Source of the DNA: Pseudorhodoplanes sp.
Lineage (GTDB): Bacteria; Pseudomonadota; Alphaproteobacteria; Rhizobiales; Xanthobacteraceae
NCBI GenBank assembly: GCA_019187085.1
Contig: JABARS010000013.1
Coordinates: 1 to 64,000, forward strand
Reading direction: 5' to 3'
DNA: 64,000 bases
Part shown: one piece after another, positions 7,978 to 19,859 of the stretch
Numbering within the stretch: the stretch's first letter is position 1
How the letters are laid out: the number at the start of each line of letters is the position of its first letter
Notes under the pieces: model-generated
The model's database searches: none
What the model was told of the DNA's origin: nothing
What the model saw: the letters and a program-made list of their open reading frames with translations, nothing else
Program-made: the position numbers and the translations under genes

Positions 7978-9209
7978 GTCGCCCCCCGGATGATCTCGAC
8001 CGGATGCACGCGCGCCGCCTTGCGCGCCGGCGAATAGCCGGCCACGAACGAGGAGAGAAGCGCCACGCCGCCCGCGATCAGGTAATGCAGGGGCGCATAG
8101 ACCAGCGGCAGGCGGTTGGTGTCCATGAACGGGCTCTTGATCTCGATCGAGCCGAGCGCAAGACACAGCAGATAGCCGAAGACGAAACCGAGCAGCGCGC
8201 CGGCCAGCCCGATGATCAGCGCCTCCAGCACGAAAATCGCGCGTACCGTGCCCTCGCTCAGACCGAGCGACTTCATGATCGCGATGTCGCGCGCCTTCTC
8301 GTGCGTGATGGTGGAGATGATGTTGTAGGTACCGAAGCTCGCGACCAGGAGGATGGCGCCGACCACCGTGTACATGATCACGTTGCGGATCACGAACGAG
8401 GACAAGAGGTCCTCGTGCGCCTCCTGCCAGGACACCGATTTGTAGCCGGTCTGGCGCTCGATGCGCTGGGCGATCGCGTCGGCGTTCATCGGCTCGTTCA
8501 CCCGCACGCGCAATTCGTTGATCAGCGCGGTCTGCTTGGCCAGGATCTGCGCGGTCTTGAGCAGCACATAGGCCGAGCTTTCGTCGACCGAGCGCACGCC
8601 GGAATGAAACAGGCCGACCACCTGCGCGCTGAGGCTGACGCCCTCGCTCGTCTGCACGGTGAGGTTGGCCCCCACCCGCGCGCCGAGCTTCTCGGCCAGC
8701 CGGTCGCCCAGGATGATGGCGTTGGTCGCGCGATAGAGCGCGGCGATGGTGGTGTCGCGCATATGCCTGGGCAGCGCGGAGACGCGCGGCTCGCGGTGCG
8801 GATCGATGCCGGTGATGCTGACGGCGACGTCGCGGCTGGCATAGCGCAGGATCGCCTGGGTCTTGGTGGAAGGGGCGACCGCGCCCGGCACCCAGCCTTC
8901 GAGCGCGGCCATGGTGGCGAGCGGATTCTTGATGCCCTTGCGGCGCGTCTCGGGCGTGAGACCGTAGATGCGCACCGCGTCGTAGGCGACCTCGGCCGGC
9001 TGGCGCGGCGGATCGCGCCGTTCGTCGGAGATCGCGATGTGCGGCAGCGCATCGATGAGCTGCCGCATGAAGTCCTCCTGCGAGCCGACCATGAGCGCGG
9101 CCATCATGATCGAGAAGCCGACGCCGGTGGCGACACCGGCCACGGCGACCAAGGTCTGGCGCGCGCGCGAGCGCACGTGGGTGAGCGCGATATCGACGAT
9201 CAGGTTCAC
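7974..9209 (-). CDS. FtsX-like ABC transporter permease (MacB/LolC-E type)
   Basis: Inner-membrane subunit of the export system, 411 residues. It has an N-terminal transmembrane helix (about residues 18-40), a large periplasmic domain (about 45-270) and three C-terminal helices: VIMYTVVGAILLVASFGTYN, a second around IFVLEALIIGLAGALLGFVF and a third before the PARKAARVHPVEIIRG end that is typical of the family. The GTG start overlaps the adaptor stop by four bases (GTGA). This is the mechanotransmission architecture of MacB and Lol transporters, with four helices per subunit. Confidence 0.9.
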   Translation of the reverse strand: MNLIVDIALTHVRSRARQTLVAVAGVATGVGFSIMMAALMVGSQEDFMRQLIDALPHIAISDERRDPPRQPAEVAYDAVRIYGLTPETRRKGIKNPLATMAALEGWVPGAVAPSTKTQAILRYASRDVAVSITGIDPHREPRVSALPRHMRDTTIAALYRATNAIILGDRLAEKLGARVGANLTVQTSEGVSLSAQVVGLFHSGVRSVDESSAYVLLKTAQILAKQTALINELRVRVNEPMNADAIAQRIERQTGYKSVSWQEAHEDLLSSFVIRNVIMYTVVGAILLVASFGTYNIISTITHEKARDIAIMKSLGLSEGTVRAIFVLEALIIGLAGALLGFVFGYLLCLALGSIEIKSPFMDTNRLPLVYAPLHYLIAGGVALLSSFVAGYSPARKAARVHPVEIIRGAT

Positions 9210-10216
9210 GGCGCCGCCGTCCGCACGACATGGATGCGCGCCCCGTCGGCAAGACCGGTGGCGAACGGAGAGATCACGCGGTCCTGCGCCGAAAGGCCGT
9301 CGAGGATCTCGATCGCGCGCGTGCCGCGGATGCCGACCGTGACCGTGCGGCGGCGGGCGCGCGCGCCGTCGGCGACGTAGACGACCGTGCCCTGCACCGC
9401 GTCGGCGGGAACGAGCAGCGCGTCCGCCTTCTCGCGGGTGACGATATTGGCCTCCACGCTCATGCCGATGCGCAGCGGCGTGTCGTCGGGCAGCGCGACG
9501 CGGATGCGGTAGGTCTTGGTGACCGGATCGCCCATCGGCGTCAGTTCGCGCACCGTGCCCTCGATGCGCCGTTGCGGAAAGGCGTCGGTACGGAACAATA
9601 CGAGCTGGCCGATCGCGACACGCGGGATGTCCTCCTCGTTGACCTCCGCTTCCACCCGCAGCGGACGCGGCACGCCGACGCGGAACAGGATCGCGCCGGC
9701 TTCGGCGATCTCGCCGACCTCGCCGTCCTTGCGCAGCACGATGCCGTCGATCGGGGCGGCGACCGTGTATTGATCGACGCGTTCCTTCAGCACCGAGAGC
9801 AGGCCCTGCACCTGGCGCAGCTCGGTGAGCGCGCGCTCGTGCGCCTGCATGGTGGTAGCGCCGCGGCTCACGAGCTCGGTCGTGCGCGAGACTTCCTGCC
9901 GGGCGAAATCCTCGCGCGCCTGCAATTCATGGAGCTGGGCGCGGATTTCCTTGTCGTCGAGGCGCGCGAGCACCTCGCCGGCCTTCACCGGCTTGCCCTC
10001 GCAATCGCACATGAAGACGATGCGCTGACGAACGAGGCTCGTCACCTTGGCCCATTGCACGGGCTCGACGGCGCCGGTGGCATAGACGATTTCGACCGCC
10101 GTGCCGCGCGTCGGCGAGACCACGCTGACCGCGGTGCCGCGCCCGAACTGCCACCAGAAGAAGCCCGCCGCGGCGGCCACGAGCGCAGTCGCGATGACGA
10201 TCGTCCTGAGGCGCAA
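9206..10216 (-). CDS. Periplasmic adaptor (membrane fusion protein) of the ABC exporter
   Basis: HlyD/MacA-type adaptor that should link the inner-membrane pump to an outer-membrane channel. An N-terminal anchor (IVIATALVAAAAGFFWW) precedes the lipoyl half-motif (CDCEGKPVKAGEVLARLD), a helical hairpin rich in Gln/Arg/Glu, the second lipoyl half (VAAPIDGIVLRKDGEVGE) and beta-barrel segments (GMSVEANIVTREKADALLVP). I chose a TTG start 7 bases after GGAG; a GTG at 10252 is a possible longer start. It is the first gene of an overlapping three-gene operon. No outer-membrane TolC partner is encoded nearby. Confidence 0.85.
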   Translation of the reverse strand: MRLRTIVIATALVAAAAGFFWWQFGRGTAVSVVSPTRGTAVEIVYATGAVEPVQWAKVTSLVRQRIVFMCDCEGKPVKAGEVLARLDDKEIRAQLHELQAREDFARQEVSRTTELVSRGATTMQAHERALTELRQVQGLLSVLKERVDQYTVAAPIDGIVLRKDGEVGEIAEAGAILFRVGVPRPLRVEAEVNEEDIPRVAIGQLVLFRTDAFPQRRIEGTVRELTPMGDPVTKTYRIRVALPDDTPLRIGMSVEANIVTREKADALLVPADAVQGTVVYVADGARARRRTVTVGIRGTRAIEILDGLSAQDRVISPFATGLADGARIHVVRTAAP

Positions 10217-10319
10217 AACCAGTCTCCATCCCTGCGGGGTTCGCCGGATCACGTCCTTTGGCAGGCCGGGGCCGGCGCGGCTTTGATCCTGAGCAATCGC
10301 AAGGCGCGCGGGGACGTCT

Positions 10320-10775
10320 TCAGCCCGCAAGCCTGCCCTTCACGAGGCCGCTCGCCTTGCCGAAATCCATCTGCCCGGCATATTTGCCCTTCAGCACGCC
10401 GATCACCTTGCCCATGTCCTTGACGCCGGCGGCGCCGGTCTCCTTGATCGCGGCGTCGATGGCGGCGCCGATCTCGGCATCCGACATCTGCTTGGGCAGA
10501 TAGCCCTGGATGATCGCGATCTCCTCGGCCTCCTGCTGCGCAAGCTCGGGACGGCCGCCCTTCTCGTACAATTCCTTCGATTCCTGGCGCTGCTTGATCA
10601 TCTTCTGGAACACGCCGAGCAGGTCGGCGTCCGCCAGCGGCCCCTTGCCGGCGCCGCGCGCCTCGATGTCGGCATTCTTGATGGTGGAATTCATCAGGCG
10701 CAGCGTCGAGACCTTGCGCTCGTCCTTGGCCTTCATGGCGTCTTTCAGGGCATTGTTGATGTCGTCGCGCAGCAC
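10320..10775 (-). CDS. yqeY: GatB/YqeY domain protein
   Basis: A 151-residue all-helical protein matching the free-standing YqeY family, which resembles the tail domain of the GatB subunit of Glu/Asp-tRNA amidotransferase. Typical segments are LRDDINNALKDAMKAKDERK, STLRLMNSTIKNADIEARG, KMIKQRQESKELYEKGGRP and the closing DMGKVIGVLKGKYAGQMDFG. Its role may be in tRNA-dependent amidation, but this is unproven for the family. The GTG start follows GGAG by 8 bases. It lies 19 bases after ynfA and about 100 bases before the export operon, so it may share transcripts with both. Confidence 0.9.
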   Translation of the reverse strand: MLRDDINNALKDAMKAKDERKVSTLRLMNSTIKNADIEARGAGKGPLADADLLGVFQKMIKQRQESKELYEKGGRPELAQQEAEEIAIIQGYLPKQMSDAEIGAAIDAAIKETGAAGVKDMGKVIGVLKGKYAGQMDFGKASGLVKGRLAG

Positions 10776-10794
10776 GGTGATGTCTCCGTTTTGA

Positions 10795-11127
10795 TCAGAA
10801 CGTATCGTAACGCGGCCCGAACAGGATGACCGCCGCCCCGGCCAGGCAGAGCGCAGCGCCGAACGCGTCCCAGCGGTCGGGACGTGCACCCTCCATCGCC
10901 CACAACCAGGTGAGCGAGGCGACAATATAGACGCCGCCATAGGCGGCATAGGCGCGCCCGGCATAAGCCGAATCGACCAGCGTCAGAAACCAGGCGAAGG
11001 CCACGAGGCTCACGACGCCGGGAACCAGCCACAGAGCCGGCCTGTCAAGCCGCCACCAGGCCCAGAACGCGAAGCAGCCCGCGATTTCCGCAAGGGCCGC
11101 CGCAATATAGACGGCAATCGAGGTCAT
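10795..11127 (-). CDS. ynfA: YnfA/UPF0060 family membrane protein
   Basis: A 110-residue protein with four transmembrane helices, the size and pattern of the YnfA family in the drug/metabolite transporter superfamily. Characteristic parts are [15 protein letters not shown] near the start, [19 protein letters not shown] in the middle and [20 protein letters not shown] at the end. Some homologues behave as small multidrug-resistance-like pumps; the substrate here is unknown. It is transcribed divergently from carA with only 39 bases between the start codons, so both promoters are packed into, or overlap, the coding ends. Confidence 0.92.
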   Translation of the reverse strand: MTSIAVYIAAALAEIAGCFAFWAWWRLDRPALWLVPGVVSLVAFAWFLTLVDSAYAGRAYAAYGGVYIVASLTWLWAMEGARPDRWDAFGAALCLAGAAVILFGPRYDTF

Positions 11128-11166
11128 GGTTGGCTTTCGGTCGGGCCCGAATTATGTAGAGCGATC

Positions 11167-12387
11167 ATGAGCGACAAACCAGACGATTCCGGCTGGACCG
11201 AGCCTGCGGCCACCGCCCTTCTTGTCCTCGCCGACGGCACGGTGCTGGAAGGCGCGGGCCTCGGCGCCACCGGCTCCGCAGCCGGCGAGGTGTGCTTCAA
11301 TACCGCGATGACCGGCTACGAGGAAATCCTCACCGATCCCTCCTATGCCGGCCAGATCATCACCTTCACCTTCCCGCACATCGGCAATGTCGGCACCAAC
11401 GAGGACGACATCGAGACGGTGAACATGGCCGCGACGCCCGGCGCGCGCGGGGCGATCCTGCATACCGGCATCACCGCGCCCTCGAACTATCGCGCCACCC
11501 GCCATCTCGACCAGTGGCTCAAGAGCCGCGGCGTCATCGGCCTGTCGGGCATCGACACGCGCGCGCTCACCACCCTGATCCGCGAGAAGGGCATGCCCAA
11601 TGCCGTGATCGCGCACGAGCCGTCCGGCCAGTTCGATCTCGAAGCGCTGAAGAAGCAAGCGCGCGAATGGCCGGGCCTCATTGGCATGGACCTCGTACCA
11701 ATGGTGACGAGCGCGCAGCGCTTCACCTGGGACGAGACCGAATGGGTCTGGAACGAGGGCTACGGCCGGCAGGACAAGCCGGAATTCCATGTCGTCGCCA
11801 TCGACTACGGCATCAAGCGCAACATCCTGCGCCTGCTCGCGGCCTCCGGCTGCAAGGTGACGGTGGTGCCGGCACAGACCTCGGCCGAGGACATCCTGGC
11901 GCTCAGGCCGGACGGCGTCTTCCTCTCCAACGGTCCGGGCGACCCGGCCGCGACCGGCGAATATGCCGTGCCGGTAATCCGCACGGTGATCGACAAGGAC
12001 ATCCCGACCTTCGGCATCTGCCTCGGCCACCAGATGCTCGGCATCGCGCTCGGCGGCAAGACCGAGAAGATGCATCAGGGCCATCACGGCGCCAACCATC
12101 CGGTGAAGGACATGACCACCGGCAAGGTCGAGATCACCTCGATGAATCACGGCTTCGCGGTCGACAAGGATTCGCTGCCGAAGAACGTCGTGCAGACGCA
12201 CGTCTCGCTGTTCGACGGCTCGAACGCCGGACTTGCGCTCAGCGACAAGCCGGTCTTCTCGGTACAATACCACCCCGAAGCGTCGCCCGGCCCGCGCGAT
12301 TCACATTATCTCTTCCAGCGCTTCACCGACATGATGCGCGCGCGCAAGAACGGCAAGCCGGCAGCCGGCGCATTCCGCCCGTCGTAA
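11167..12387 (+). CDS. carA: Carbamoyl-phosphate synthase small (glutaminase) subunit
   Basis: Releases ammonia from glutamine for carbamoyl phosphate synthesis, feeding pyrimidine and arginine pathways with CarB. The 406 residues show the N-terminal CarA-specific domain (ADGTVLEGAGLGA, CFNTAMTGYEEILTDPSYAGQ, GIDTRALTTLIREKG) and a class I glutamine amidotransferase domain with the nucleophile Cys at about 285 in TFGICLGHQMLG and the catalytic HPE pair in YHPEASPGP near the end. carB lies about 3.2 kb downstream, separated by four unrelated genes and a remnant, so the two subunits are not one operon here. Confidence 0.98.
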   Translation: MSDKPDDSGWTEPAATALLVLADGTVLEGAGLGATGSAAGEVCFNTAMTGYEEILTDPSYAGQIITFTFPHIGNVGTNEDDIETVNMAATPGARGAILHTGITAPSNYRATRHLDQWLKSRGVIGLSGIDTRALTTLIREKGMPNAVIAHEPSGQFDLEALKKQAREWPGLIGMDLVPMVTSAQRFTWDETEWVWNEGYGRQDKPEFHVVAIDYGIKRNILRLLAASGCKVTVVPAQTSAEDILALRPDGVFLSNGPGDPAATGEYAVPVIRTVIDKDIPTFGICLGHQMLGIALGGKTEKMHQGHHGANHPVKDMTTGKVEITSMNHGFAVDKDSLPKNVVQTHVSLFDGSNAGLALSDKPVFSVQYHPEASPGPRDSHYLFQRFTDMMRARKNGKPAAGAFRPS

Positions 12388-12397
12388 AGGCGATGTT

Positions 12398-12420
12398 AAA
12401 GCCCCTTTGCTAGGGGCTTT
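12398..12420 (+). terminator. Likely terminator after carA
   Basis: AAAGCCCC and AGGGGCTTT form a stem of 8 base pairs just after the carA stop. The T tract is only three bases, so termination may be partial. Confidence 0.55.
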
Positions 12421-12442
12421 CGACAGCAAGAGGCTTTCCGGA

Positions 12443-12982
12443 ATGGCGATGCGAAAACCGCAGCCGGTCACGTTCCTGTTTTCCGACGACGGCGCGATCC
12501 CCAACAATCCGGCGCTGCCGTTCGTCGTCTATCGCGACGCCATCAATCTCGCCGGCACGCCCGATCCCGAATCGCTGCTCGAGAACACCATCGCCGGCAA
12601 CGGTTGGGGCGGTCTCTGGCGCAACGGCATCTACGAGTACGTGCATTATCATTCGATGATCCATGAGGCGCTCGGCATCGCGCGCGGACGCGCCAGGGTG
12701 CGCTTCGGCGGCGCGAACGGCGAGGAGCTCGACATCGGTCCGGGCGACGTCGCGATCCTGCCGGCCGGCACCGGGCATCAATGCCTGTGGGCCTCGCCCG
12801 ATCTCGTCGTCATCGGCGCCTATCCGAAGACCGGACGCTTCGACCTGTGCCGCGGCAGCAAGGCCGAGCGCGAAAAAGCGCTTGCCGCGATCCCGCAGGT
12901 GCCTCTCCCCGACAGCGATCCGGTCTATGGCAAGGACGGACCGCTGCTGAAACTGTGGGCGAAGCAGCAATCTGCGGAATAA
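12443..12982 (+). CDS. Cupin-domain protein (YjlB-like)
   Basis: A 179-residue single-domain cupin. The beta-barrel motifs are visible as YEYVHYHSMIHEALGIARGRARVRFGG (split here: YEYVHYHSMIHEAL, GRARVRFGG) and DIGPGDVAILPAGTGHQCL. The His residues of HYHS and GHQ and the Glu of HEAL are in position to bind a metal. The opening PVTFLFSDDGAIPNNPALP and VYRDAINL match the YjlB-like group, whose reaction is not known. Two in-frame ATGs lie six bases apart; I chose the first. It follows the carA terminator and may be read independently. Confidence 0.8.
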   Translation: MAMRKPQPVTFLFSDDGAIPNNPALPFVVYRDAINLAGTPDPESLLENTIAGNGWGGLWRNGIYEYVHYHSMIHEALGIARGRARVRFGGANGEELDIGPGDVAILPAGTGHQCLWASPDLVVIGAYPKTGRFDLCRGSKAEREKALAAIPQVPLPDSDPVYGKDGPLLKLWAKQQSAE

Positions 12983-13084
12983 TGCTTTTCCCGCATTGCC
13001 CAAACCCGGCGGCAGCCCTCTAATTTGACTCAAATGCCGGCGTCTATGGGCGGGCGCGCGCGGCAGGCGCGTCACGCCACGGGA

Positions 13085-13807
13085 ATGACGAGAAACAACT
13101 TGGCCGACTGGATTTCGTTCTTCGATTCCAACCATCCGATCTACGTCAACGCGCGTCACAGCAAGGTGCATGCCGGGCTCGTGGCGGCGGGGATCGAGCG
13201 TTATCTGGCGCGACCCGACCTGACCGTGCTCGATTACGGCTGCGGAGAGGCGCTCTATGCCGAGCGGCTGGCGGCGCGCACCGGACGGCTGATCCTGTGC
13301 GAGGCCGCCCCGCACCTGCGCGAGCGGCTGCAGGCGCGCTTTGCGGGCGACGCGCACATCGCCGTGGTCGCACCCGAGGCGGTCGCCGCGCTGCCCGATC
13401 GAAGCTTCGACGTCATCGTCATGCATTCGGTCGCGCAATATCTCACGGCCGGAGACTTCACCGCCCTGCTCGCGTTGTTCCGACGCCTGCTGCGCGCCGA
13501 CGGTCGCCTCATCGTCGGCGACGTCGTGCGCCCGGACGTCGGCATCGTGACCGACGCACGCGCGCTCCTTGCACTCGCCGCCGCCAATGGCTTTTTTATC
13601 GCCGCGCTCTTCGGCCTGATGCGCACCGCCCTGTCCGGCTATCGCAAGCTGCGCCAGCGCATGGGGCTCACCCGCTACAGCGAAGCCGACATGCTGCGCA
13701 CGCTCAAAGCCGCAGGCTTCTCGGCGCGGCGCGCGGCGCATAATATCGGCCATAACCAGGCACGCATGACCTTCGAGGCGGCGCCCGTGTCCTCGCCTCA
13801 GCAATAA
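13085..13807 (+). CDS. Class I SAM-dependent methyltransferase
   Basis: A 240-residue methyltransferase with the Rossmann-fold motifs VLDYGCGEALYAERLA (motif I, SAM binding), LCEAAPHLRERL (motif II acidic residue), RSFDVIVMHSVAQYL (motif IV region) and LLRADGRLIVGDVV (post-motif). The N-terminal NLADWISFFDSNHPIYVNARH and the C-terminal YSEADMLRTLKAAGF segment probably shape the substrate site. The substrate cannot be read from sequence. The ATG used is preceded closely by GGGA; earlier starts at 13025 and 13034 are in frame. Its 3' end overlaps the convergent gene by 10 bases. Confidence 0.82.
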   Translation: MTRNNLADWISFFDSNHPIYVNARHSKVHAGLVAAGIERYLARPDLTVLDYGCGEALYAERLAARTGRLILCEAAPHLRERLQARFAGDAHIAVVAPEAVAALPDRSFDVIVMHSVAQYLTAGDFTALLALFRRLLRADGRLIVGDVVRPDVGIVTDARALLALAAANGFFIAALFGLMRTALSGYRKLRQRMGLTRYSEADMLRTLKAAGFSARRAAHNIGHNQARMTFEAAPVSSPQQ

Positions 13808-14448
13808 TGGTAGCGGGCAAAGGCCATATAGAAGGCCATCAGAGCCAGACCGTAATTCATCGCCACGTTATTGTGACGCGCACTCCACGGACCCGGGTGC
13901 GGGATCTGTGTCGAAATACGGAAACGATCGTTCAGCGATTTCAGGCATTCGTTTGCCCACAAATGGTACGGGCCGGTGACGCCGCTGGGATTCTTCGATC
14001 GAAACTCGGGGGAGCCGACAAACTGATTGAAAACGCGCATACGGCTGTTCGGATCGGCGCTGATCTGCCTGGCCCATTGCGCAACCAACATCGGGCTCTC
14101 GGGTGCACGCCCCAGCACACCATGGTAGAGTGAAGTGATGAAGACGTGCGGATCGGACGCCGTCCACTGGATGGCGGATGGATTTATGGCGGCCCGGGCC
14201 AGCGCAAGTCCGAGAAGGACGGCCAGGACAAGGAATGCAGCCGCTGCGAGATGACGAATGGTGCGATCGCATATGGCAATGATGTTTCGGTCTCCTTCCG
14301 GTCGATACTGACGAGGTTTCGGATCAGCGCCATTGCTGCGTACCGCGGCAATAGTCCGCGGCGACTTCGCGCTCGTGGCCGCCGGGTCGCGGTCCGAACC
14401 AGCAGAAGCAGGCCCGCTGACCGGGACGCGTAATGGAGCTTCCGACAC
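13798..14448 (-). CDS. Anchored or exported DUF4214-like protein, start uncertain
   Basis: I do not recognise a function. Near the N-terminus a basic stretch (CDRTIRH) and hydrophobic AAAAFLVLAVLLGLALA form a signal or anchor. The rest contains FITSLYHGVLGRAPE and FNQFVGSPEFRSKN, a pattern seen in DUF4214-type repeats, and ends in a Tyr-rich tail. The only standard start codon in frame is the GTG used here, which lies 125 bases inside the upstream gene. A far better ribosome site, AAGGAG at 14292-14297, sits 8 bases before an ATC and 11 before an ATT, just ahead of the membrane segment. Translation may really start there with a rare codon. Confidence 0.6.
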   Translation of the reverse strand: MSEAPLRVPVSGPASAGSDRDPAATSAKSPRTIAAVRSNGADPKPRQYRPEGDRNIIAICDRTIRHLAAAAFLVLAVLLGLALARAAINPSAIQWTASDPHVFITSLYHGVLGRAPESPMLVAQWARQISADPNSRMRVFNQFVGSPEFRSKNPSGVTGPYHLWANECLKSLNDRFRISTQIPHPGPWSARHNNVAMNYGLALMAFYMAFARYHYC

Positions 14449-14863
14449 GGCATTGCGTGTTCACGAATTCCGGACGCGCGACGCCGGAGATGCAGCAACT
14501 ATCGGCGCGCGCCGACGGCACCGTACTTTTGAGGTAGCAGGTCATCGCACGGTCGCATTGCTGACCGTGTTGCCCGCGCGGGACGCTGTATTTCAACGCC
14601 GTCCAGGCACGGCAGCGTCCATCGCGGCTGCATTGCCAGGCGCATTCCTCATGATTGCGCACGCAAAGCGCGGCATAATCTCCGCCCAGGCGGTCGACGT
14701 TGAATTCGCCGCGGGTGGCGGCTTGAGCGCGCACGCCCTGCGCGCCCATGGCCAAACCGGCGATAACGACGAGCGACAGGATGAATGCAAACAGTGCGAA
14801 CGGATGTCTGCGCACATTGTCCTGCGGACACGCCCGTCCGCGATCGATCGCGGAAGACCGCAT
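14324..14863 (-). CDS. Secreted Cys-rich PAN/Apple-domain protein
   Basis: An exported protein with a signal peptide (FALFAFILSLVVIAGLAMG, cleavage near VRAQA). The mature part starts with the PAN-like pattern DRLGGDYAALCVRNHEECAW, CSRDGRCRAWTAL and CYLKSTVP, in which paired cysteines clamp a helix on a sheet. It continues into a second Cys-rich stretch (SCCISGV, QCRVGS, ACFCWFGP). PAN domains bind proteins or sugars. The ATG start has no ribosome site; a GTG at 14815, four bases after AGGA, gives a cleaner signal peptide. The next gene begins about 40 bases downstream, so the two secreted proteins look like an operon. Confidence 0.65.
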   Translation of the reverse strand: MRSSAIDRGRACPQDNVRRHPFALFAFILSLVVIAGLAMGAQGVRAQAATRGEFNVDRLGGDYAALCVRNHEECAWQCSRDGRCRAWTALKYSVPRGQHGQQCDRAMTCYLKSTVPSARADSCCISGVARPEFVNTQCRVGSSITRPGQRACFCWFGPRPGGHEREVAADYCRGTQQWR

Positions 14864-15071
14864 TGCTGGCAGCGTGTCCCCATTAACGGAAAGGCACGCG
14901 TCAAAGACAACGCGCACGCCTAGTCCAACTGGATGATGTGCCCGGATGCATTCCGGGCACCGGGGCAAAACGGTTTTGCGGCAGAATTTTGCCGTTCTCC
15001 GCTGGGCCAGCCGGCCCGGGGAATACAAATAACGGTGCAAAACGCCCGGAGCGGGCGGGCTGCCGCCGGCC

Positions 15072-15446
15072 GGGCATCTGATCACGCTCGCGCGGGCAAG
15101 CGGGCGGACACCCTATGTGCTGCGGGTCATCCCCTGCCTTGGCGTGCAACGGGCCGCAACTACGCGCCTGCCAGCCGCACTCGTGCTGCTGGGAGACCCC
15201 GACCGACGCGCCGCACCCGGCCTCGAACTCCTGCGTTCACTCGGACTGACCGGTTCGGAGGCAAGGCTGGCAAAAGGCCTGGCGGCGGGCCGCCCGCTCG
15301 TGGAGAGCGCACGCAGCATCGGCATTTCCCACAATACTGCCCGCGCACATCTGCGCAGCGTATTCGACAAGTTGCAGGTCCGCTCGCAGGTCGAACTGGT
15401 CCGCGTTCTATGCGAAATCAAGCGGGTCGGCAGCGGATTCCCCTGA
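15072..15446 (+). pseudogene. 5'-truncated LuxR-type helix-turn-helix regulator
   Basis: The reading frame holds the C-terminal part of a LuxR-family regulator: GHLITLARASGRTPYVLRVIP (written in parts GHLITLARASG, PYVLRVIP), ALVLLGDP, then the DNA-binding domain LGLTGSEARLAKGLAAGR, SARSIGISHNTARAHLRSVF and DKLQVRSQVELVRVL. Proteins with this tail are normally about 350-380 residues. Here the frame is closed by TAA at 15030, and I find no sensor or PAS-like half in any frame upstream. The only standard start, a GTG at 15117, cuts the domain. I read it as a decayed gene, though a small helix-turn-helix protein of 109 residues could still be made. Confidence 0.6.
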
Positions 15447-15533
15447 TCGTCAAGCACACCCTTCCCTCTGCCCCGATTCTGGTCTAAAGAGCCGGCGCGC
15501 GCGAGAGACCCTTCGGTCGGCGCGGCCCCAAGG

Positions 15534-15559
15534 ACGCGCACCGGCGCGCCCTTTTTTTA
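15534..15559 (+). terminator. Hairpin and T7 tract upstream of carB
   Basis: CGCGC and GCGCG pair around ACCG and run into CCCTTTTTTT. It may end transcripts from the LuxR remnant or act in the carB leader, since carB begins 40 bases later. Confidence 0.5.
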
Positions 15560-15599
15560 TGCCCGGCATCCTGCCGCCGCGGCACAACCTGCGAGCCGA

Positions 15600-19079
<3,480 letters not shown>

Positions 19080-19224
19080 TCTGAAGGCCGGCCACCGGCG
19101 ACGGCGGCGAATTTTGGACAAGAGTTTGGTCGCGTGCCGTCAAATCCCGTCGGCGTGCGATCCGAATTTTTGTCTCTTTCGCCCTGCAGGGCTTCGAGCC
19201 GGCAGGGTAAAGGACGGATGGACG

Positions 19225-19698
19225 ATGGAAAAGATTCCGATGACCGCGGCGGGCTATGCCGTGCTCGAATCCGAGCTCAAGCACTGTCAGCAGGTCGAAC
19301 GGCCGCGCATCATTCAGCAGATCGCGGACGCGCGCAGCCATGGCGACCTCTCGGAGAACGCCGAGTATCACGCTGCCAAGGAAGCGCAGTCGCACAACGA
19401 GGGGCGCATCGCCGAGCTTGAGGACAAGCTCGCGCGCGCGGAAATCATCGACGTCTCGAAACTGTCGGGCGACACGATCAAGTTCGGCGCGACGGTGACG
19501 CTGATCGACGAGGACACCGACGAGAAGAAGGTGTGGCAGATCGTCGGTGAGCCGGAAGCGGACGCCAAGTCCGGCCGCATCTCGATCACCTCCCCGCTCG
19601 CGCGCGCGCTCATCGGCAAGAGCAAGGGCGCGACCGTCGAGGTGGTCACGCCGGGCGGGGCAAAAGCCTACGAGATCAAGAAGGTCGAGTGGACCTGA
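19225..19698 (+). CDS. greA: Transcription elongation factor GreA
   Basis: Rescues backtracked RNA polymerase by stimulating transcript cleavage through the secondary channel. The 157 residues match family length: an N-terminal coiled coil beginning [18 protein letters not shown], the tip acidic residues within [14 protein letters not shown] (DxxE pattern) and the C-terminal FKBP-like domain ([22 protein letters not shown], parts [11 protein letters not shown] and [24 protein letters not shown]). AAAGGA precedes the start by about 10 bases. It lies 145 bases after carB, and the two may be cotranscribed. Confidence 0.97.
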   Translation: MEKIPMTAAGYAVLESELKHCQQVERPRIIQQIADARSHGDLSENAEYHAAKEAQSHNEGRIAELEDKLARAEIIDVSKLSGDTIKFGATVTLIDEDTDEKKVWQIVGEPEADAKSGRISITSPLARALIGKSKGATVEVVTPGGAKAYEIKKVEWT

Positions 19699-19701
19699 GG
19701 C

Positions 19702-19735
19702 GGCCGGCCGGCGATCGCTGGCCGGAGCGACGTTT
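19702..19735 (+). terminator. Possible terminator after greA
   Basis: GGCCGGC and GCTGGCC pair around GATC (one G-U pair), followed closely by GACGTTTTCC. The U tract is short, so this is a moderate candidate. Confidence 0.45.
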
Positions 19736-19859
19736 TCCCAAACCGATCAGGAAAATTACCGGGCGGCAAATACCGTCCCGCGACGAGACGACGCGCCTGC
19801 AGGCGCCTGCATGCATTCCGTCCGCGGGCCTAATCTGCGCGCACGCGTCGCACCGTCCT

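Noticed and set aside
7261..9252. One frame continuous through the permease gene into the ABC ATPase, suggesting a fused protein
   Set aside because: The upstream part is Arg-rich shadow sequence of the permease; ATPase homology begins exactly at the ATG that overlaps the permease stop.
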